Source of the DNA: Lachnospiraceae bacterium
GTDB taxonomy: Bacteria > Bacillota > Clostridia > Lachnospirales > Lachnospiraceae
Length of the DNA stretch: 25,974 nucleotides
NCBI GenBank assembly: GCA_009787745.1
Contig: WQST01000011.1
Span: 1-25,974, forward strand
Direction: 5' to 3'
Below the pieces are notes generated by a model. The model saw only the letters and a program-made list of their open reading frames with translations, searched no databases and was not told the DNA's origin. Shown piece after piece: positions 15,550-23,965 of this stretch. A program made the position numbers and the translations under genes. The stretch's first letter is position 1; every line of letters begins with the position of its first letter.

Positions 15550-16086
15550 TAAGATTTTTTTCTTCATTAAAATAGTCGTCCCGAAACCCGGTTCGGAAAT
15601 AACTTCGAGGTCGTCCATAAAAGCTTCCATAAAAGCAAATCCCATTCCTGAGCGGTCTTGCTCAGGCTTTTCGGTGTAAAGCGGCTCTCTTGCCAAGTCA
15701 ATATTGGCTATTCCTTTCCCTTTATCCCAAATCTCAACGTGCAGGTGTCTGTTAAAAAGCTCACAGTGTATGTAAATTTTTAGTTCATTGCCGTCGTCTA
15801 AGTCGCGGTATTTTTCAAAAAATTCTTCATCATAAGCATGGATTACCGCGTTTGTGACCGCCTCGGAAATAGCCGTTTTAACATCCGATATTTCTTCAAG
15901 GGTCGGGTTCAGCGGATAGATGAAGGCGGCGACGGCTGTTCGGGCGAAAGATTCATTGGCTGAAATGGCGTCAAACTCTAGCTTCATTTCATTACTTGCC
16001 CTGTCGCCTGAACTTTGGTTCTCCTCCTTTTCTTTTAACCTATTTAATAAAAAATGTTCCTCGGTAAGAGTATTGGATTGACTCAT
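15544..16086 (-). CDS. spoIIAB: Anti-sigma F factor and kinase SpoIIAB, with N-terminal extension
   Basis: 180 residues; binds sigma F and phosphorylates SpoIIAA. The GHKL kinase fold is complete: N box EAVTNAVIHAYD, G1 WDKGKGI, G2 RSGMGFAFMEAF. The part matching B. subtilis SpoIIAB begins at NEMKLEF (residue 32), so about 30 extra residues precede it (charged, with LNRLKEKEE). The long start is well supported: AAGGAGG stands 5-6 bases before the ATG at 16086, while the internal Met34 lacks a clear site. The final residues are LMKKKILV, and the TGA stop is formed by the GTATGA end of the adjoining repeat. The gap to spoIIAA is 61 bp. Confidence 0.96.
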   Translation of the reverse strand: MSQSNTLTEEHFLLNRLKEKEENQSSGDRASNEMKLEFDAISANESFARTAVAAFIYPLNPTLEEISDVKTAISEAVTNAVIHAYDEEFFEKYRDLDDGNELKIYIHCELFNRHLHVEIWDKGKGIANIDLAREPLYTEKPEQDRSGMGFAFMEAFMDDLEVISEPGFGTTILMKKKILV

Positions 16087-16147
16087 ATTGCCCTCCTTAA
16101 GCTTTATCTTCTATTATTATTTACAATTTTTGACATTTTATACATAG

Positions 16148-16453
16148 TTATTCCATCATTTCAATGATTTTGTGGAGCCCTGAAATCATTAGAGTTCTTC
16201 TTATTCTGGTGTCGGTGTTGATGGTGTAGACTTTTCCGCCGAAGTAGGTTATTTTTTTGTACCGCCCCATAATGATACCAATACCTGAGCTGTCCATAAA
16301 GCGGGTGTTTTCAAAATCAAAAACGATGTTTCCGACTTTTTCCCTGATAATAAATTCATCAGCGGTAGTGCTAATGTAACTTGATTTGTGATGATCGATT
16401 TCTTCCGGCATTCTTACCATCAGATAATTGTCAATCACTTTAAAATCGTCCAT
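16148..16453 (-). CDS. spoIIAA: Anti-sigma F factor antagonist SpoIIAA
   Basis: 101 residues; a STAS-domain protein that, when unphosphorylated, displaces sigma F from SpoIIAB. The phosphorylation motif is FMDSSGIGIIMGRYK (Ser55/Ser56), and the C-terminal helix MISGLHKIIEMME matches the family. The frame is open upstream to 16522, but those 23 codons come from a repeat. AAAGGAG stands 5 bases before the ATG at 16453, and MDDFKV fits the family start, so I use 16453. It is the first gene of spoIIAA-spoIIAB-sigF-PHP. Confidence 0.96.
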   Translation of the reverse strand: MDDFKVIDNYLMVRMPEEIDHHKSSYISTTADEFIIREKVGNIVFDFENTRFMDSSGIGIIMGRYKKITYFGGKVYTINTDTRIRRTLMISGLHKIIEMME

Positions 16454-16473
16454 TGAATCTCCTTTCATGGTCT

Positions 16474-16522
16474 TCCGAGTTGTTAACGCGCTGTGCATTT
16501 TTCTTTTTGTTGCTTGCAACAA
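16474..16522. repeat. Direct hairpin repeat, copy A (upstream of spoIIAA)
   Basis: Begins CCGAGTTGTTAACGCGCTG, then TTCTTTTTGTTGCTTGCAAC. It matches 16593-16642 with few changes. It holds the hairpin TTGTTG-CTTG-CAACAA. Confidence 0.8.
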
Positions 16523-16530
16523 TTAGCATT

Positions 16531-16559
16531 ATTACAAAATTAAAAACTGCCACTGTCCC
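16531..16559 (-). promoter_or_regulatory. Weak candidate promoter for the spoIIA operon
   Basis: On the minus strand GGGACA, a 17-bp spacer and TGTAAT, about 80 bp upstream of spoIIAA and between the two hairpin repeats. In B. subtilis this operon uses sigma H and Spo0A. I do not see a convincing sigma-H promoter or a Spo0A box (TGTCGAA) in 16454-16640. Confidence 0.3.
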
Positions 16560-16592
16560 GCGAGGTATTTTTGTGATGTATTTACACAAAAA

Positions 16593-16642
16593 TCCGAGTT
16601 GTTAACGCGCTGCGCATCATTCTTTTTGTTGCTTGCAACAAA
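16593..16642. repeat. Direct hairpin repeat, copy B
   Basis: Second copy of the unit at 16474-16522. Here the hairpin is extended to a perfect 12-bp stem (TTCTTTTTGTTG with CAACAAAAAGAA, loop CTTG). Its right end merges with the terminator of the next gene, whose T-tract it provides. Confidence 0.8.
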
Positions 16643-16670
16643 AAGAACATAGTCAAATTAAACTATGTTC
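16640..16670 (-). terminator. Rho-independent terminator of the zinc-ribbon/TPR gene
   Basis: On the minus strand GAACATAG and CTATGTTC form an 8-bp stem with a 10-base loop, followed directly by TTTTTG, about 30 bp after the stop at 16702. It separates that gene from spoIIAA. Confidence 0.8.
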
Positions 16671-16701
16671 TCCTTAGTATTTTATGAAAATCAAGTGTAC
16701 C

Positions 16702-18135
16702 TTATGAGCCGACGATATTTATTTCCACCAGCTTCGTTTCTGATCTGCGGGCTTTGTCCGTGTTAGGGAAGTTCTCGATGACCTGCGCGTAAGCCTCTTT
16801 TGCTTTGTCGATATCGCCGTTTTTTTCGTAAGCATTGGCGAGATTCCATAGTGCTTCGCCGTTTTCGGGGTCATATAGGTAAGCCCTGAATAAGTGCGGA
16901 ATCGCACTGGCAAATTCTTCATTACGATAAAAATCATATCCTGTATCATAACATAAATCGCCTAATTCTTTGCCCGCGACTTCGATAATACTCTCATAAA
17001 GTGCCTTAAAAGCGGATGTCGCTTCCAACAGCTCGTCCTGTGTTATAACATCCAGATAAGCCGCGATTCTTTCGATCGGCGTAATTTCATCTTCCCCGCC
17101 CTGCGGTGAATCATTTATCAAAACGGCGGCGGCAAAAAGTAAATTGTCCCCCGCTTCGGTACTGATAGGAGCGTTTCGATATTCATCAAGCTCACGTTGA
17201 TAACCGTTAAGCTCTTCCGACATTTTTTTAAGGTTTTGTTCCAGTTCGGCAATGGAAGCCGTTTTCTGATCCATTTGCTCACTCATTATGCGAAGTTCGT
17301 TCGCTTTATCCGATTGCGCTTGCTTAAGTCGGCCGGGCATAATCAAGCTGACCGTAATGGCAATGCCGATTGAAATCCCGATGCCGAAATTGAACAAAAT
17401 CGACATAATTTTGAAATCGCGTGACTTAGCCGGTTGAATTATCGTTTCGTTGCCGCTTTGATAACGGATTGAATCGTCATTATTTTTGTGCTTATGACTG
17501 CCTTTTACGACGTCCTCAGGCATCATCATGCGGCTGATTTCCTTAAGGTATCTTAAGGTAATCGTGTTATTGGCATCGATTTCATTGCATTTAAGCAATT
17601 CATTTTTGGCAAGGCTCCATTGCTCTTCCCCGATATAAAGCAGGGCAAGCAACTGATGCGCCCTGACATACTTAGGGTTATAGGATAAAACCTTTTTAAG
17701 CTGAATAATCGCGAGGTCACGGCTATCCTGATGACAGTAGGCAAGAGCCTGGTTGTATTTTTTGATTGTTTGGTTAATCGTGTCTAATCTGGTCTGATTG
17801 GTCTGAATCATCGAAATATAATCATCGGCAATGTTTTTCGTTGGGCGGATATTCTTACTGATTACCCATTCGCTTAGGGCGGAAACCGCTTCACCCATCT
17901 CGAAATAGCATAGCCCTAAAAGATTGCGGGCTTTGATATTCGCTTTATTATATTTCAAACTCTGTTTCAGTATATAAACAGCTCCGGCTAAATCCCGAAC
18001 ACCTGCTCTTTCTAAACCTTCATTATATAAACGGTTGGAGGTTGATAATAACTTTTTAAAAAGGGCAACATCCGCGCCGCAGCCGGTACAAAAATCATGC
18101 TCGGATAAACGAACTCCGCATTGATAACATACCAT
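16702..18135 (-). CDS. Zinc-ribbon, TPR and coiled-coil membrane protein
   Basis: 477 residues. The N-terminal zinc ribbon is C3-x2-C6 ... C16-x2-C19. Next come TPR-like helices (about 25-200, including YVRAHQLLALLYIGEEQWSL), a linker, one transmembrane segment (about 242-264, FNFGIGISIGIAITVSLIM), a coiled coil (about 270-315) and C-terminal TPRs (about 395-465: ALWNLANAYEKNGDIDKAKE). The likely topology is an N-terminal domain inside and C-terminal TPRs outside. Function is not known. Start at MVCYQCG: AAAGGAG lies 6 bases before the ATG at 18135, and a Met nine codons upstream has no such site. It lies directly upstream of spoIIA with its own terminator. Confidence 0.85.
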   Translation of the reverse strand: MVCYQCGVRLSEHDFCTGCGADVALFKKLLSTSNRLYNEGLERAGVRDLAGAVYILKQSLKYNKANIKARNLLGLCYFEMGEAVSALSEWVISKNIRPTKNIADDYISMIQTNQTRLDTINQTIKKYNQALAYCHQDSRDLAIIQLKKVLSYNPKYVRAHQLLALLYIGEEQWSLAKNELLKCNEIDANNTITLRYLKEISRMMMPEDVVKGSHKHKNNDDSIRYQSGNETIIQPAKSRDFKIMSILFNFGIGISIGIAITVSLIMPGRLKQAQSDKANELRIMSEQMDQKTASIAELEQNLKKMSEELNGYQRELDEYRNAPISTEAGDNLLFAAAVLINDSPQGGEDEITPIERIAAYLDVITQDELLEATSAFKALYESIIEVAGKELGDLCYDTGYDFYRNEEFASAIPHLFRAYLYDPENGEALWNLANAYEKNGDIDKAKEAYAQVIENFPNTDKARRSETKLVEINIVGS

Positions 18136-18202
18136 GCTGTTCTCCTTTATATTGACGTACACATTTGTAGCTTGGCAAAGCGGTTAACTGAACGACCTTG
18201 CT

Positions 18203-18364
18203 TCACACTTCGATAGGTGGCTCTTCCATTGCTTCGGCTTTCCCAAGCAGTTTTAGTAAAATATCTGTCATATCCGTTAAATTCTGATTATATATTGCTT
18301 CCTCGGCGTCTTCTACTTCAAGACTGGGATGAAATTTTTTTAGTTCTTCTTCGAAATTAATCAT
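18203..18364 (-). CDS. Small acidic protein, 53 residues
   Basis: MINFEEELKKFHPSLEVEDA begins a 53-residue frame, followed by an EEAIYNQNLTDMTDILLKLL helix and an acidic tail. It has GAGG 5-6 bases before the ATG and starts 7 bp after the folC stop, so it is probably translated from the same mRNA. The composition (about 14 Asp/Glu, amphipathic helices, no transmembrane segment) and tight spacing support a real gene. I do not recognise the family; a small adaptor or binding protein is only a guess. Confidence 0.65.
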   Translation of the reverse strand: MINFEEELKKFHPSLEVEDAEEAIYNQNLTDMTDILLKLLGKAEAMEEPPIEV

Positions 18365-18371
18365 TTTAACC

Positions 18372-19658
18372 TCAATTGTTTGGGTCGACGACGAAGTTTC
18401 CGGCTTCTTCGTATAAATATAGTGATCCCGTAATAAATATTAAATCGGTGGTTTGTTTTTTGTTATTTAAATACGTAAGTGCGCTTTGGGTGTCTGTGAA
18501 AACTTGCTCTTTATTAAATAATATTAAAAGCTCGTCTATCCTCAGTGACCTTTTATTCTTAAGCGGACAAGCGATTATTTCATCAAAAATATTTTCCCGG
18601 CGAAGCAAACCGACTATCTCATTACTTCGCTTTTCCCTGACGCCGCCGAATAAAAGAAACCTTTTTCCGCGTAAGGGAATCGCTTTTACCGACGTAATGA
18701 ATGCCTTTATCCCATCTTCATTATGCGCACCGTCAAAAATGACGCCCTGATGAATCTCTTCCATCCGTCCCCGCCAGACTGTTTTCACTAGCCCGGCGCT
18801 GATTGAACTTAGCGATATCCGCTCATCATTAAGAAGCAGAGCGGAATTAATAGCTAAAGCGGCGTTTTCGGTCTGGTAGATTGCTTTTGTCGGTAACAAA
18901 AGTCTAACAATCCTATCATAACGATATTGAAAAGAAAAATCAATGCTTTTTATCGCTAATTCATGAATTTTTATCGCGCTATTATTTATTACCGCAAATT
19001 TTGAACCATACTCACTTGCTTTTTCCCGTAAAAAAGCCGTTACACCGTCTTCCTGGCATGAACTTACGACCGGTACCGAGGGCCGCATAATACCTGCTTT
19101 CTCCGCGGCAATCGCTAAAAGGGTCGCCCCTAAGTACTCCATATGGTCAAAACTGATTTTGGTTATTACCGTAAGAATCTTTTCGTCGATTGCATTAGTG
19201 GCATCTAAGCGCCCGCCAAGCCCCGTTTCAAGAATCACATATTCAACGTCCGCATCCTTAAAAATCACCATTGCCATCAAGAAAAGGAATTCGAAAAATG
19301 TCGGATGAAAATCATTATTTTCAACTTTCCTGAATGCATCTATTTTTTCTTTTATTAATTCAAATGCCGCATTAAATACTTCTTCCGTAACAATATCATT
19401 ATTTATCCTGATTCGTTCGCGCATCGAAATTAGATGCGGCGAGGTGAATAAACCTGTTTTGACGCCCGACGCCCGCAAAATTGATTCAAGAAAAGCACAA
19501 ACACTGCCTTTTCCGTTAGTGCCTGCGACATGGATGATTTTTTTCCCGCTTTGGGGTTCACCCAGAAAGATAAGGAAGTGCTTAAGGGTTAAAAGTGAAT
19601 GCTTTTCCTGATTGAAAAGGGGAATCGATAATATATATTGTTCAGCGGATAATGACAT
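18372..19658 (-). CDS. folC: Folylpolyglutamate synthase / dihydrofolate synthase
   Basis: 428 residues; adds glutamate to folates (and possibly to dihydropteroate) using ATP. The Mur-ligase type P-loop is HVAGTNGKGSVCAF (43-56). LETGLGGRLDATNAI, ITKISFDHMEYLG and DGAHNEDGI follow in the usual order. The open frame extends upstream to 19802, but those residues are out-of-frame FapA sequence. MSLSAEQYIL is the family start and overlaps the end of the upstream FapA-like gene by 17 bp, implying coupled translation; its ribosome binding site (GGCGG/GGTTGG) is weak. In many Firmicutes folC follows valS directly; here the FapA-like gene sits between them. Confidence 0.95.
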   Translation of the reverse strand: MSLSAEQYILSIPLFNQEKHSLLTLKHFLIFLGEPQSGKKIIHVAGTNGKGSVCAFLESILRASGVKTGLFTSPHLISMRERIRINNDIVTEEVFNAAFELIKEKIDAFRKVENNDFHPTFFEFLFLMAMVIFKDADVEYVILETGLGGRLDATNAIDEKILTVITKISFDHMEYLGATLLAIAAEKAGIMRPSVPVVSSCQEDGVTAFLREKASEYGSKFAVINNSAIKIHELAIKSIDFSFQYRYDRIVRLLLPTKAIYQTENAALAINSALLLNDERISLSSISAGLVKTVWRGRMEEIHQGVIFDGAHNEDGIKAFITSVKAIPLRGKRFLLFGGVREKRSNEIVGLLRRENIFDEIIACPLKNKRSLRIDELLILFNKEQVFTDTQSALTYLNNKKQTTDLIFITGSLYLYEEAGNFVVDPNN

Positions 19659-21099
19659 TTCCAACCACCAAACCGCCTTGAATCGTATACTCCATAAACA
19701 TTGTATTATTTTCGACAGGCATCTGTAACTGCGAAATACAAATAACCGCTCCGCGGTAGATGTTGCCGTCAACACGGATACTCGAACCTTTGCCTTTGGC
19801 AATCATGCTTTGAATTTCCTGTTGGTCGTCAAGTAAAACCGCCAGTTCTTCTTTTAATTCTTTTTCTTGCGGCAGGACTTTCGCCGCGGTTATTTCCAGC
19901 ATTTTCTGTTGCTGTTCGCCGTATATAGCGGACTTTTTCTTAAGTTCTTCCAGTTCCTCATTAAGGTCGGAAAGCATATTGCGAACTTGGACTTCCCGCT
20001 TTTTAAGGGAAATTCCCTTTTCGATAACTTCGGCTTCACATCCCACATGGACGACCGTTCTGGTTTCCACGTCATTGCCGATTGAGGAAGTCGCAACGCC
20101 CAGCAGGGCATGGGTATAACCGCCGATCAGCATCCCTCTTTTCCCTGACAAAATTACTTTGCCGTCGGTATTAACGCGTGAGTTCATAATAGTGTCCGCG
20201 ACAATATCACCGCCCGCATTGATTATCGTCTGTTCGATAAATTTGGCAAAAACCTGACCGCGCGCCGATACGCGCCCTCTTTGCTGACCTTGAATACCGC
20301 GCTGGAGAATAACATCACCGCCGGCAAACAAAGACGCCGCTTCGACTGACCCGCGAACTTCGATATTACGCCCCGCGCGGATGGTCACACCTGATTCGAC
20401 ATTACCGTTAATAATTACATCACCGAAAAACTCAATTTTTCCTGTATTAATATCAACATCGGCGAAAACTTCATGAATATTCTGGATATCAATCTTACCG
20501 TCGCGTAACTCAACTTTTCCCTCGCGTTCGGCGAAATAAATATTTTCCGTATCCCGGCGGCTGACGTATGTACCACGTAAAATAGGGATATCTTTAGCAA
20601 TTTTGGCTTTTAAGACATTCCCCAGAACGTCTTCGCCGTCTATTCCCTGGGCGGCTTGGTGGTACGTCGCTAATTTGTCGCCAACCCGGACATTGATAAG
20701 CTTATTAACCGATGCGTAGTCAACCGTGCCGTCCTCTTTGATTTCAGGCTCTTTTTTGGTTGCGTCGAAATGATATTCAAAATACCCGTCAACCCCGTCT
20801 TCGGGCGGTTTCCCGTTCGCGACATTTATTTCCCGCTTATAAACACTTTTCTTGCACATTGCTTTCAGATTCGATTTATGGTATCCTGAAACAATTCCGT
20901 TGCCTTTCATAAAATCTTCAAGTTCATTAACGGTGTATTTCGCTTCATTAACTGCCAAAGGCATCAAAAACAACCATGCCTTCATATTATCCTGATCAAC
21001 CCTAACGTATGATTGGTTCATCGATAAACGTGAATTCATAGTATCGTCATAGTTACCAATTTCATTTAACTTCTGATTAGCCGCTAAAGCATCACTCAT
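19642..21099 (-). CDS. FapA-family protein (DUF342, polymer-forming beta-helix)
   Basis: 485 residues. The N-terminal FapA domain (about 30-215) includes RVGDKLATYHQAAQGIDGEDVLG. The central beta-helix (about 215-350) shows repeats such as GDVIINGNVESGVTIRAGRN and AGGDVILQRGIQG. A coiled coil (about 365-440) and a final beta segment (SSIRVDGNIYRGAVICIS) follow. Family members link to flagellar assembly or polar structures in other bacteria, but the function in Clostridia is uncertain. Start: AAGGGTGA 7-8 bases before the ATG. It lies 44 bp after valS and overlaps folC. Confidence 0.85.
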   Translation of the reverse strand: MSDALAANQKLNEIGNYDDTMNSRLSMNQSYVRVDQDNMKAWLFLMPLAVNEAKYTVNELEDFMKGNGIVSGYHKSNLKAMCKKSVYKREINVANGKPPEDGVDGYFEYHFDATKKEPEIKEDGTVDYASVNKLINVRVGDKLATYHQAAQGIDGEDVLGNVLKAKIAKDIPILRGTYVSRRDTENIYFAEREGKVELRDGKIDIQNIHEVFADVDINTGKIEFFGDVIINGNVESGVTIRAGRNIEVRGSVEAASLFAGGDVILQRGIQGQQRGRVSARGQVFAKFIEQTIINAGGDIVADTIMNSRVNTDGKVILSGKRGMLIGGYTHALLGVATSSIGNDVETRTVVHVGCEAEVIEKGISLKKREVQVRNMLSDLNEELEELKKKSAIYGEQQQKMLEITAAKVLPQEKELKEELAVLLDDQQEIQSMIAKGKGSSIRVDGNIYRGAVICISQLQMPVENNTMFMEYTIQGGLVVGNVIIR

Positions 21100-21143
21100 T
21101 AAATGTCACCCTTTTATTCTTAAAACTTATGTCTATTTTTATT

Positions 21144-23807
21144 TTAACTCAAACATGATAGCTGTTGCAAGCGAATATTAATTTGTTGTTTCATTTGGAT
21201 AAATTTTTCCAGTTTTTCACGTTCGGTTTTAATTTTATCGGGCGGCGCTTTTTCCATGAAACGAGGGTTTGAAAGCATCATTTCGACCCGCTTTATTTCA
21301 TCGTCAAGGTGTTTTTCTTCCTTATCGAGACGTTCCGTCTCCTTGGCAATATCAACCAATTCGGTTAGGGGAATATAAATTACCGCACCTGACGTAATAA
21401 CGGAAACCGCATCATCAGGTATCCCTGCTTTTTCCGCTTTTAAAGTAACTTCACCCGCCCTTGATAAAGCGGTAAAGAAGGCGCATCCGCGGGTAAAAGC
21501 ATCAAGGTCGCCTGATTTTTCACAAACGACGAATAAATCCAGCGCCTTACTTGGCGGGACATTCATTTCGGCGCGGATATTGCGGATGCCGCGAACCGCT
21601 TCTTTGATTAACCCGACTTCTTTTTCTTCATTTAGAAATTCAAATTCCGTTTGGTATTCGGGCCACTGCGAAATCATCACCGATTCTTCACCGCTGTTAA
21701 GGCTTAAGAAAATTTCTTCGGTAATGAAGGGCATAAACGGATGCAGAAGCTTCAGCGCTTTCGTCATGACATGAATCAGGGTAAAACGCGCGCCTGAGCG
21801 AAACTCGCCTGTGCGGGGTTTAACCATTTCGATATACCAGTCACAAAACTCATCCCAAATAAAATCATATATTTTCTGGGCGGCAATCCCTAAATCGAAA
21901 TTTTCCAGATTATCGGTCACTTCTTTGACCAGATGATTGGCTTTACTGAGAATCCATTTATCGACAGGCTCTAAGTCGGCAGGGCTAAAACAGCCTTCTT
22001 CCGCCGGAGTATCGGGAGCCGCTTTCATCATGATGAAACGCGCCGCATTCCAAATCTTATTGGCGAAGTTTCGGCTTGCTTCAACTTTTTCGATATGGAA
22101 GCGCATATCATTCCCCGGGGAATTGCCGGTAATCAAAGTAAAACGAAGAGCGTCGGCGCCGTACTTATCAATCAGTAATAGCGGGTCAATACCGTTTCCC
22201 AGCGATTTACTCATTTTCTTGCCATTGGCATCACGAACCAGCCCATGAATCAAAACCGTATCAAAAGGCTTTTTACCCATATGGGCAAAACCTGAAAAAA
22301 TCATTCTGATAACCCAGAAGAAAAGAATATCATAGCCCGTTACCAAAACATTGGTCGGGTAAAAATACTTAAGGTCTTCGGTTTCCTCGGGCCAGCCCAA
22401 GGTGGAAAAAGGCCATAACGCCGAAGAAAACCATGTATCCAAAGTATCGGGGTCTTGTTCGATATTCTTACCCGCACATTTCGGGCAAACGGAAACCGTG
22501 TTTTTAGCGACGGTAATTTCGCGGCAATCGGCACAGTAATATGCCGGAATCCGATGTCCCCACCATAATTGCCGTGAGATACACCAATCACGGATATTGT
22601 CCGTCCATGAATAGTATTGCTTATCCATACGCTCGGGAATCAGGCGGACATCCCCTGTTTTTACGGCTTCGACGGCAGGTTTAATTAGTTCATCCATACG
22701 GACGAACCACTGGGGTTTGATCATCGGTTCAATAATCGTGCCGCAACGGTCATGGGTACCGACATTATGGGTATAGTCTTCTATTTTTACTACTAATCCG
22801 CGGTTTTCAAAATCTTTAACGACTTCTTTACGAGCGTTCTCACGGGTCATGCCCGCGAAAGCACCGCCGTTTTCATTAATCGTCGCGTCGTCATTTAAGA
22901 CGTTTATTTCCGGTAAATTATTGCGTTTCGCTACTTCATAGTCGTTCGGGTCATGGGCGGGGGTAATTTTGACCACCCCGGTACCGAATTCTTTATCGAC
23001 ATAGTGATCCGCCACGATCGGAATTGCTCTCAAAAGCATCGGAATCATGACCTTTCTGCCGATCAAATGTTTATAGCGCTCATCATCGGGATTGACTGCG
23101 ACAGCAGTGTCACCTAGGATTGTCTCAGGGCGGGTTGTCGCAAAAGTCAATACTTCCGTCTTGCTGACACTTCCGTCATTTTCTATCAGGGGGTAACTCA
23201 TATGGTATAGCTTGGCACTTTTTTCTTCATGCTCAACTTCGGCATCCGAAATCGATGTATTACAAACCGGGCACCAATTGATCATGCGGCTGCCGCGATA
23301 AATATGACCTTGATCGTACATTTTACAGAAAACAGTTATTACCGCGTGGTTTAATCCTTCATCCATGGTGAAGCGTTCGCGTTCCCAGTCACAGGAGGCG
23401 CCAAGTTTCTTAAGCTGATTAATTATCCTGCTACCGTATTCCTCTTTCCACTCCCATGCTCTTTCCAGAAAGCGTTCACGCCCGATTTCTTCTTTACAAG
23501 TACCTTCTTCCCGTAATTTTTCCATGATACGCAGTTCCGTCGCGATACTGGCGTGGTCGGTACCGGGTTGCCATAAAGTGTTAAAGCCCTGCATTCTTTT
23601 GAAGCGGATGATAATATCCTGAATCGTATTATCGAGAGCATGTCCCATATGTAACTGCCCCGTGACGTTGGGCGGGGGAATTACAATCGTAAAAGGGGTG
23701 CGGGAGGGGTCTGCTTCGGCATGAAAGTAGTTTTTTTCGACCCATTTACGGTAGATGGTATCTTCTGCTTCTTTGGGGTCGTATGTTTTCGGCAGGTCTT
23801 TATGCAT
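21144..23807 (-). CDS. valS: Valyl-tRNA synthetase
   Basis: 887 residues, normal length for bacterial ValRS. Class I signatures: PPPNVTGQLHMGHALD with the HIGH-type HMGH at 54-57, and KKMSKSLGNGIDP near residue 530. The editing domain has TTRPETILGDTAVAV. CPVCNTSISDAEVEHEEK marks the zinc-finger region. The anticodon domain (RTGEFRSG..., HPFMPFITEEIF) and the C-terminal tRNA-binding coiled coil (KETERLDKEEKHLDDEIKR) are intact. Start: AAGGAG 7 bases before the ATG. No T-box specifier/antiterminator consensus is seen in the 198-bp leader, which instead carries two hairpin repeats. Confidence 0.98.
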   Translation of the reverse strand: MHKDLPKTYDPKEAEDTIYRKWVEKNYFHAEADPSRTPFTIVIPPPNVTGQLHMGHALDNTIQDIIIRFKRMQGFNTLWQPGTDHASIATELRIMEKLREEGTCKEEIGRERFLERAWEWKEEYGSRIINQLKKLGASCDWERERFTMDEGLNHAVITVFCKMYDQGHIYRGSRMINWCPVCNTSISDAEVEHEEKSAKLYHMSYPLIENDGSVSKTEVLTFATTRPETILGDTAVAVNPDDERYKHLIGRKVMIPMLLRAIPIVADHYVDKEFGTGVVKITPAHDPNDYEVAKRNNLPEINVLNDDATINENGGAFAGMTRENARKEVVKDFENRGLVVKIEDYTHNVGTHDRCGTIIEPMIKPQWFVRMDELIKPAVEAVKTGDVRLIPERMDKQYYSWTDNIRDWCISRQLWWGHRIPAYYCADCREITVAKNTVSVCPKCAGKNIEQDPDTLDTWFSSALWPFSTLGWPEETEDLKYFYPTNVLVTGYDILFFWVIRMIFSGFAHMGKKPFDTVLIHGLVRDANGKKMSKSLGNGIDPLLLIDKYGADALRFTLITGNSPGNDMRFHIEKVEASRNFANKIWNAARFIMMKAAPDTPAEEGCFSPADLEPVDKWILSKANHLVKEVTDNLENFDLGIAAQKIYDFIWDEFCDWYIEMVKPRTGEFRSGARFTLIHVMTKALKLLHPFMPFITEEIFLSLNSGEESVMISQWPEYQTEFEFLNEEKEVGLIKEAVRGIRNIRAEMNVPPSKALDLFVVCEKSGDLDAFTRGCAFFTALSRAGEVTLKAEKAGIPDDAVSVITSGAVIYIPLTELVDIAKETERLDKEEKHLDDEIKRVEMMLSNPRFMEKAPPDKIKTEREKLEKFIQMKQQINIRLQQLSCLS

Positions 23808-23837
23808 TGTATGGCTCCTTGGATTGTTTGTTTTATC

Positions 23838-23886
23838 ATGCGCACTTAAAGACGCGCGGATATAATGTCTAGCGACATTATATCAT
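23838..23886. repeat. Direct hairpin repeat upstream of valS, copy 1
   Basis: 49 bp starting ATGCGCACTTAAAGACGCGC. It contains a perfect 11-bp stem GATATAATGTC-TAGC-GACATTATATC (23859-23884). It matches 23918-23965 apart from one deleted T and one G/C change. The two copies are separated by 31 bp holding small hairpins. Confidence 0.85.
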
Positions 23887-23917
23887 GATTTTCTTTGGAA
23901 ATCATGCCCTCCGGGGG

Positions 23918-23965
23918 ATGCGCACTAAAGACGCGCCGATATAATGTCTAGCGACATTATATCAT
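23918..23965. repeat. Direct hairpin repeat upstream of valS, copy 2
   Basis: 48 bp, with the same 11-bp stem and TAGC loop at 23938-23963. It lies between the VanZ-family stop and valS. No T-tract follows either stem on the minus strand, so these are not ordinary terminators. Confidence 0.85.

Noticed and set aside
16454..16522. N-terminal extension of SpoIIAA
   Set aside because: These codons fall in a hairpin repeat and the leader, and the clear AAAGGAG site supports the start at 16453.
19659..19802. Longer FolC start
   Set aside because: The extra 48 residues are out-of-frame FapA-like sequence with no family similarity; MSLSAEQYIL is the natural start.
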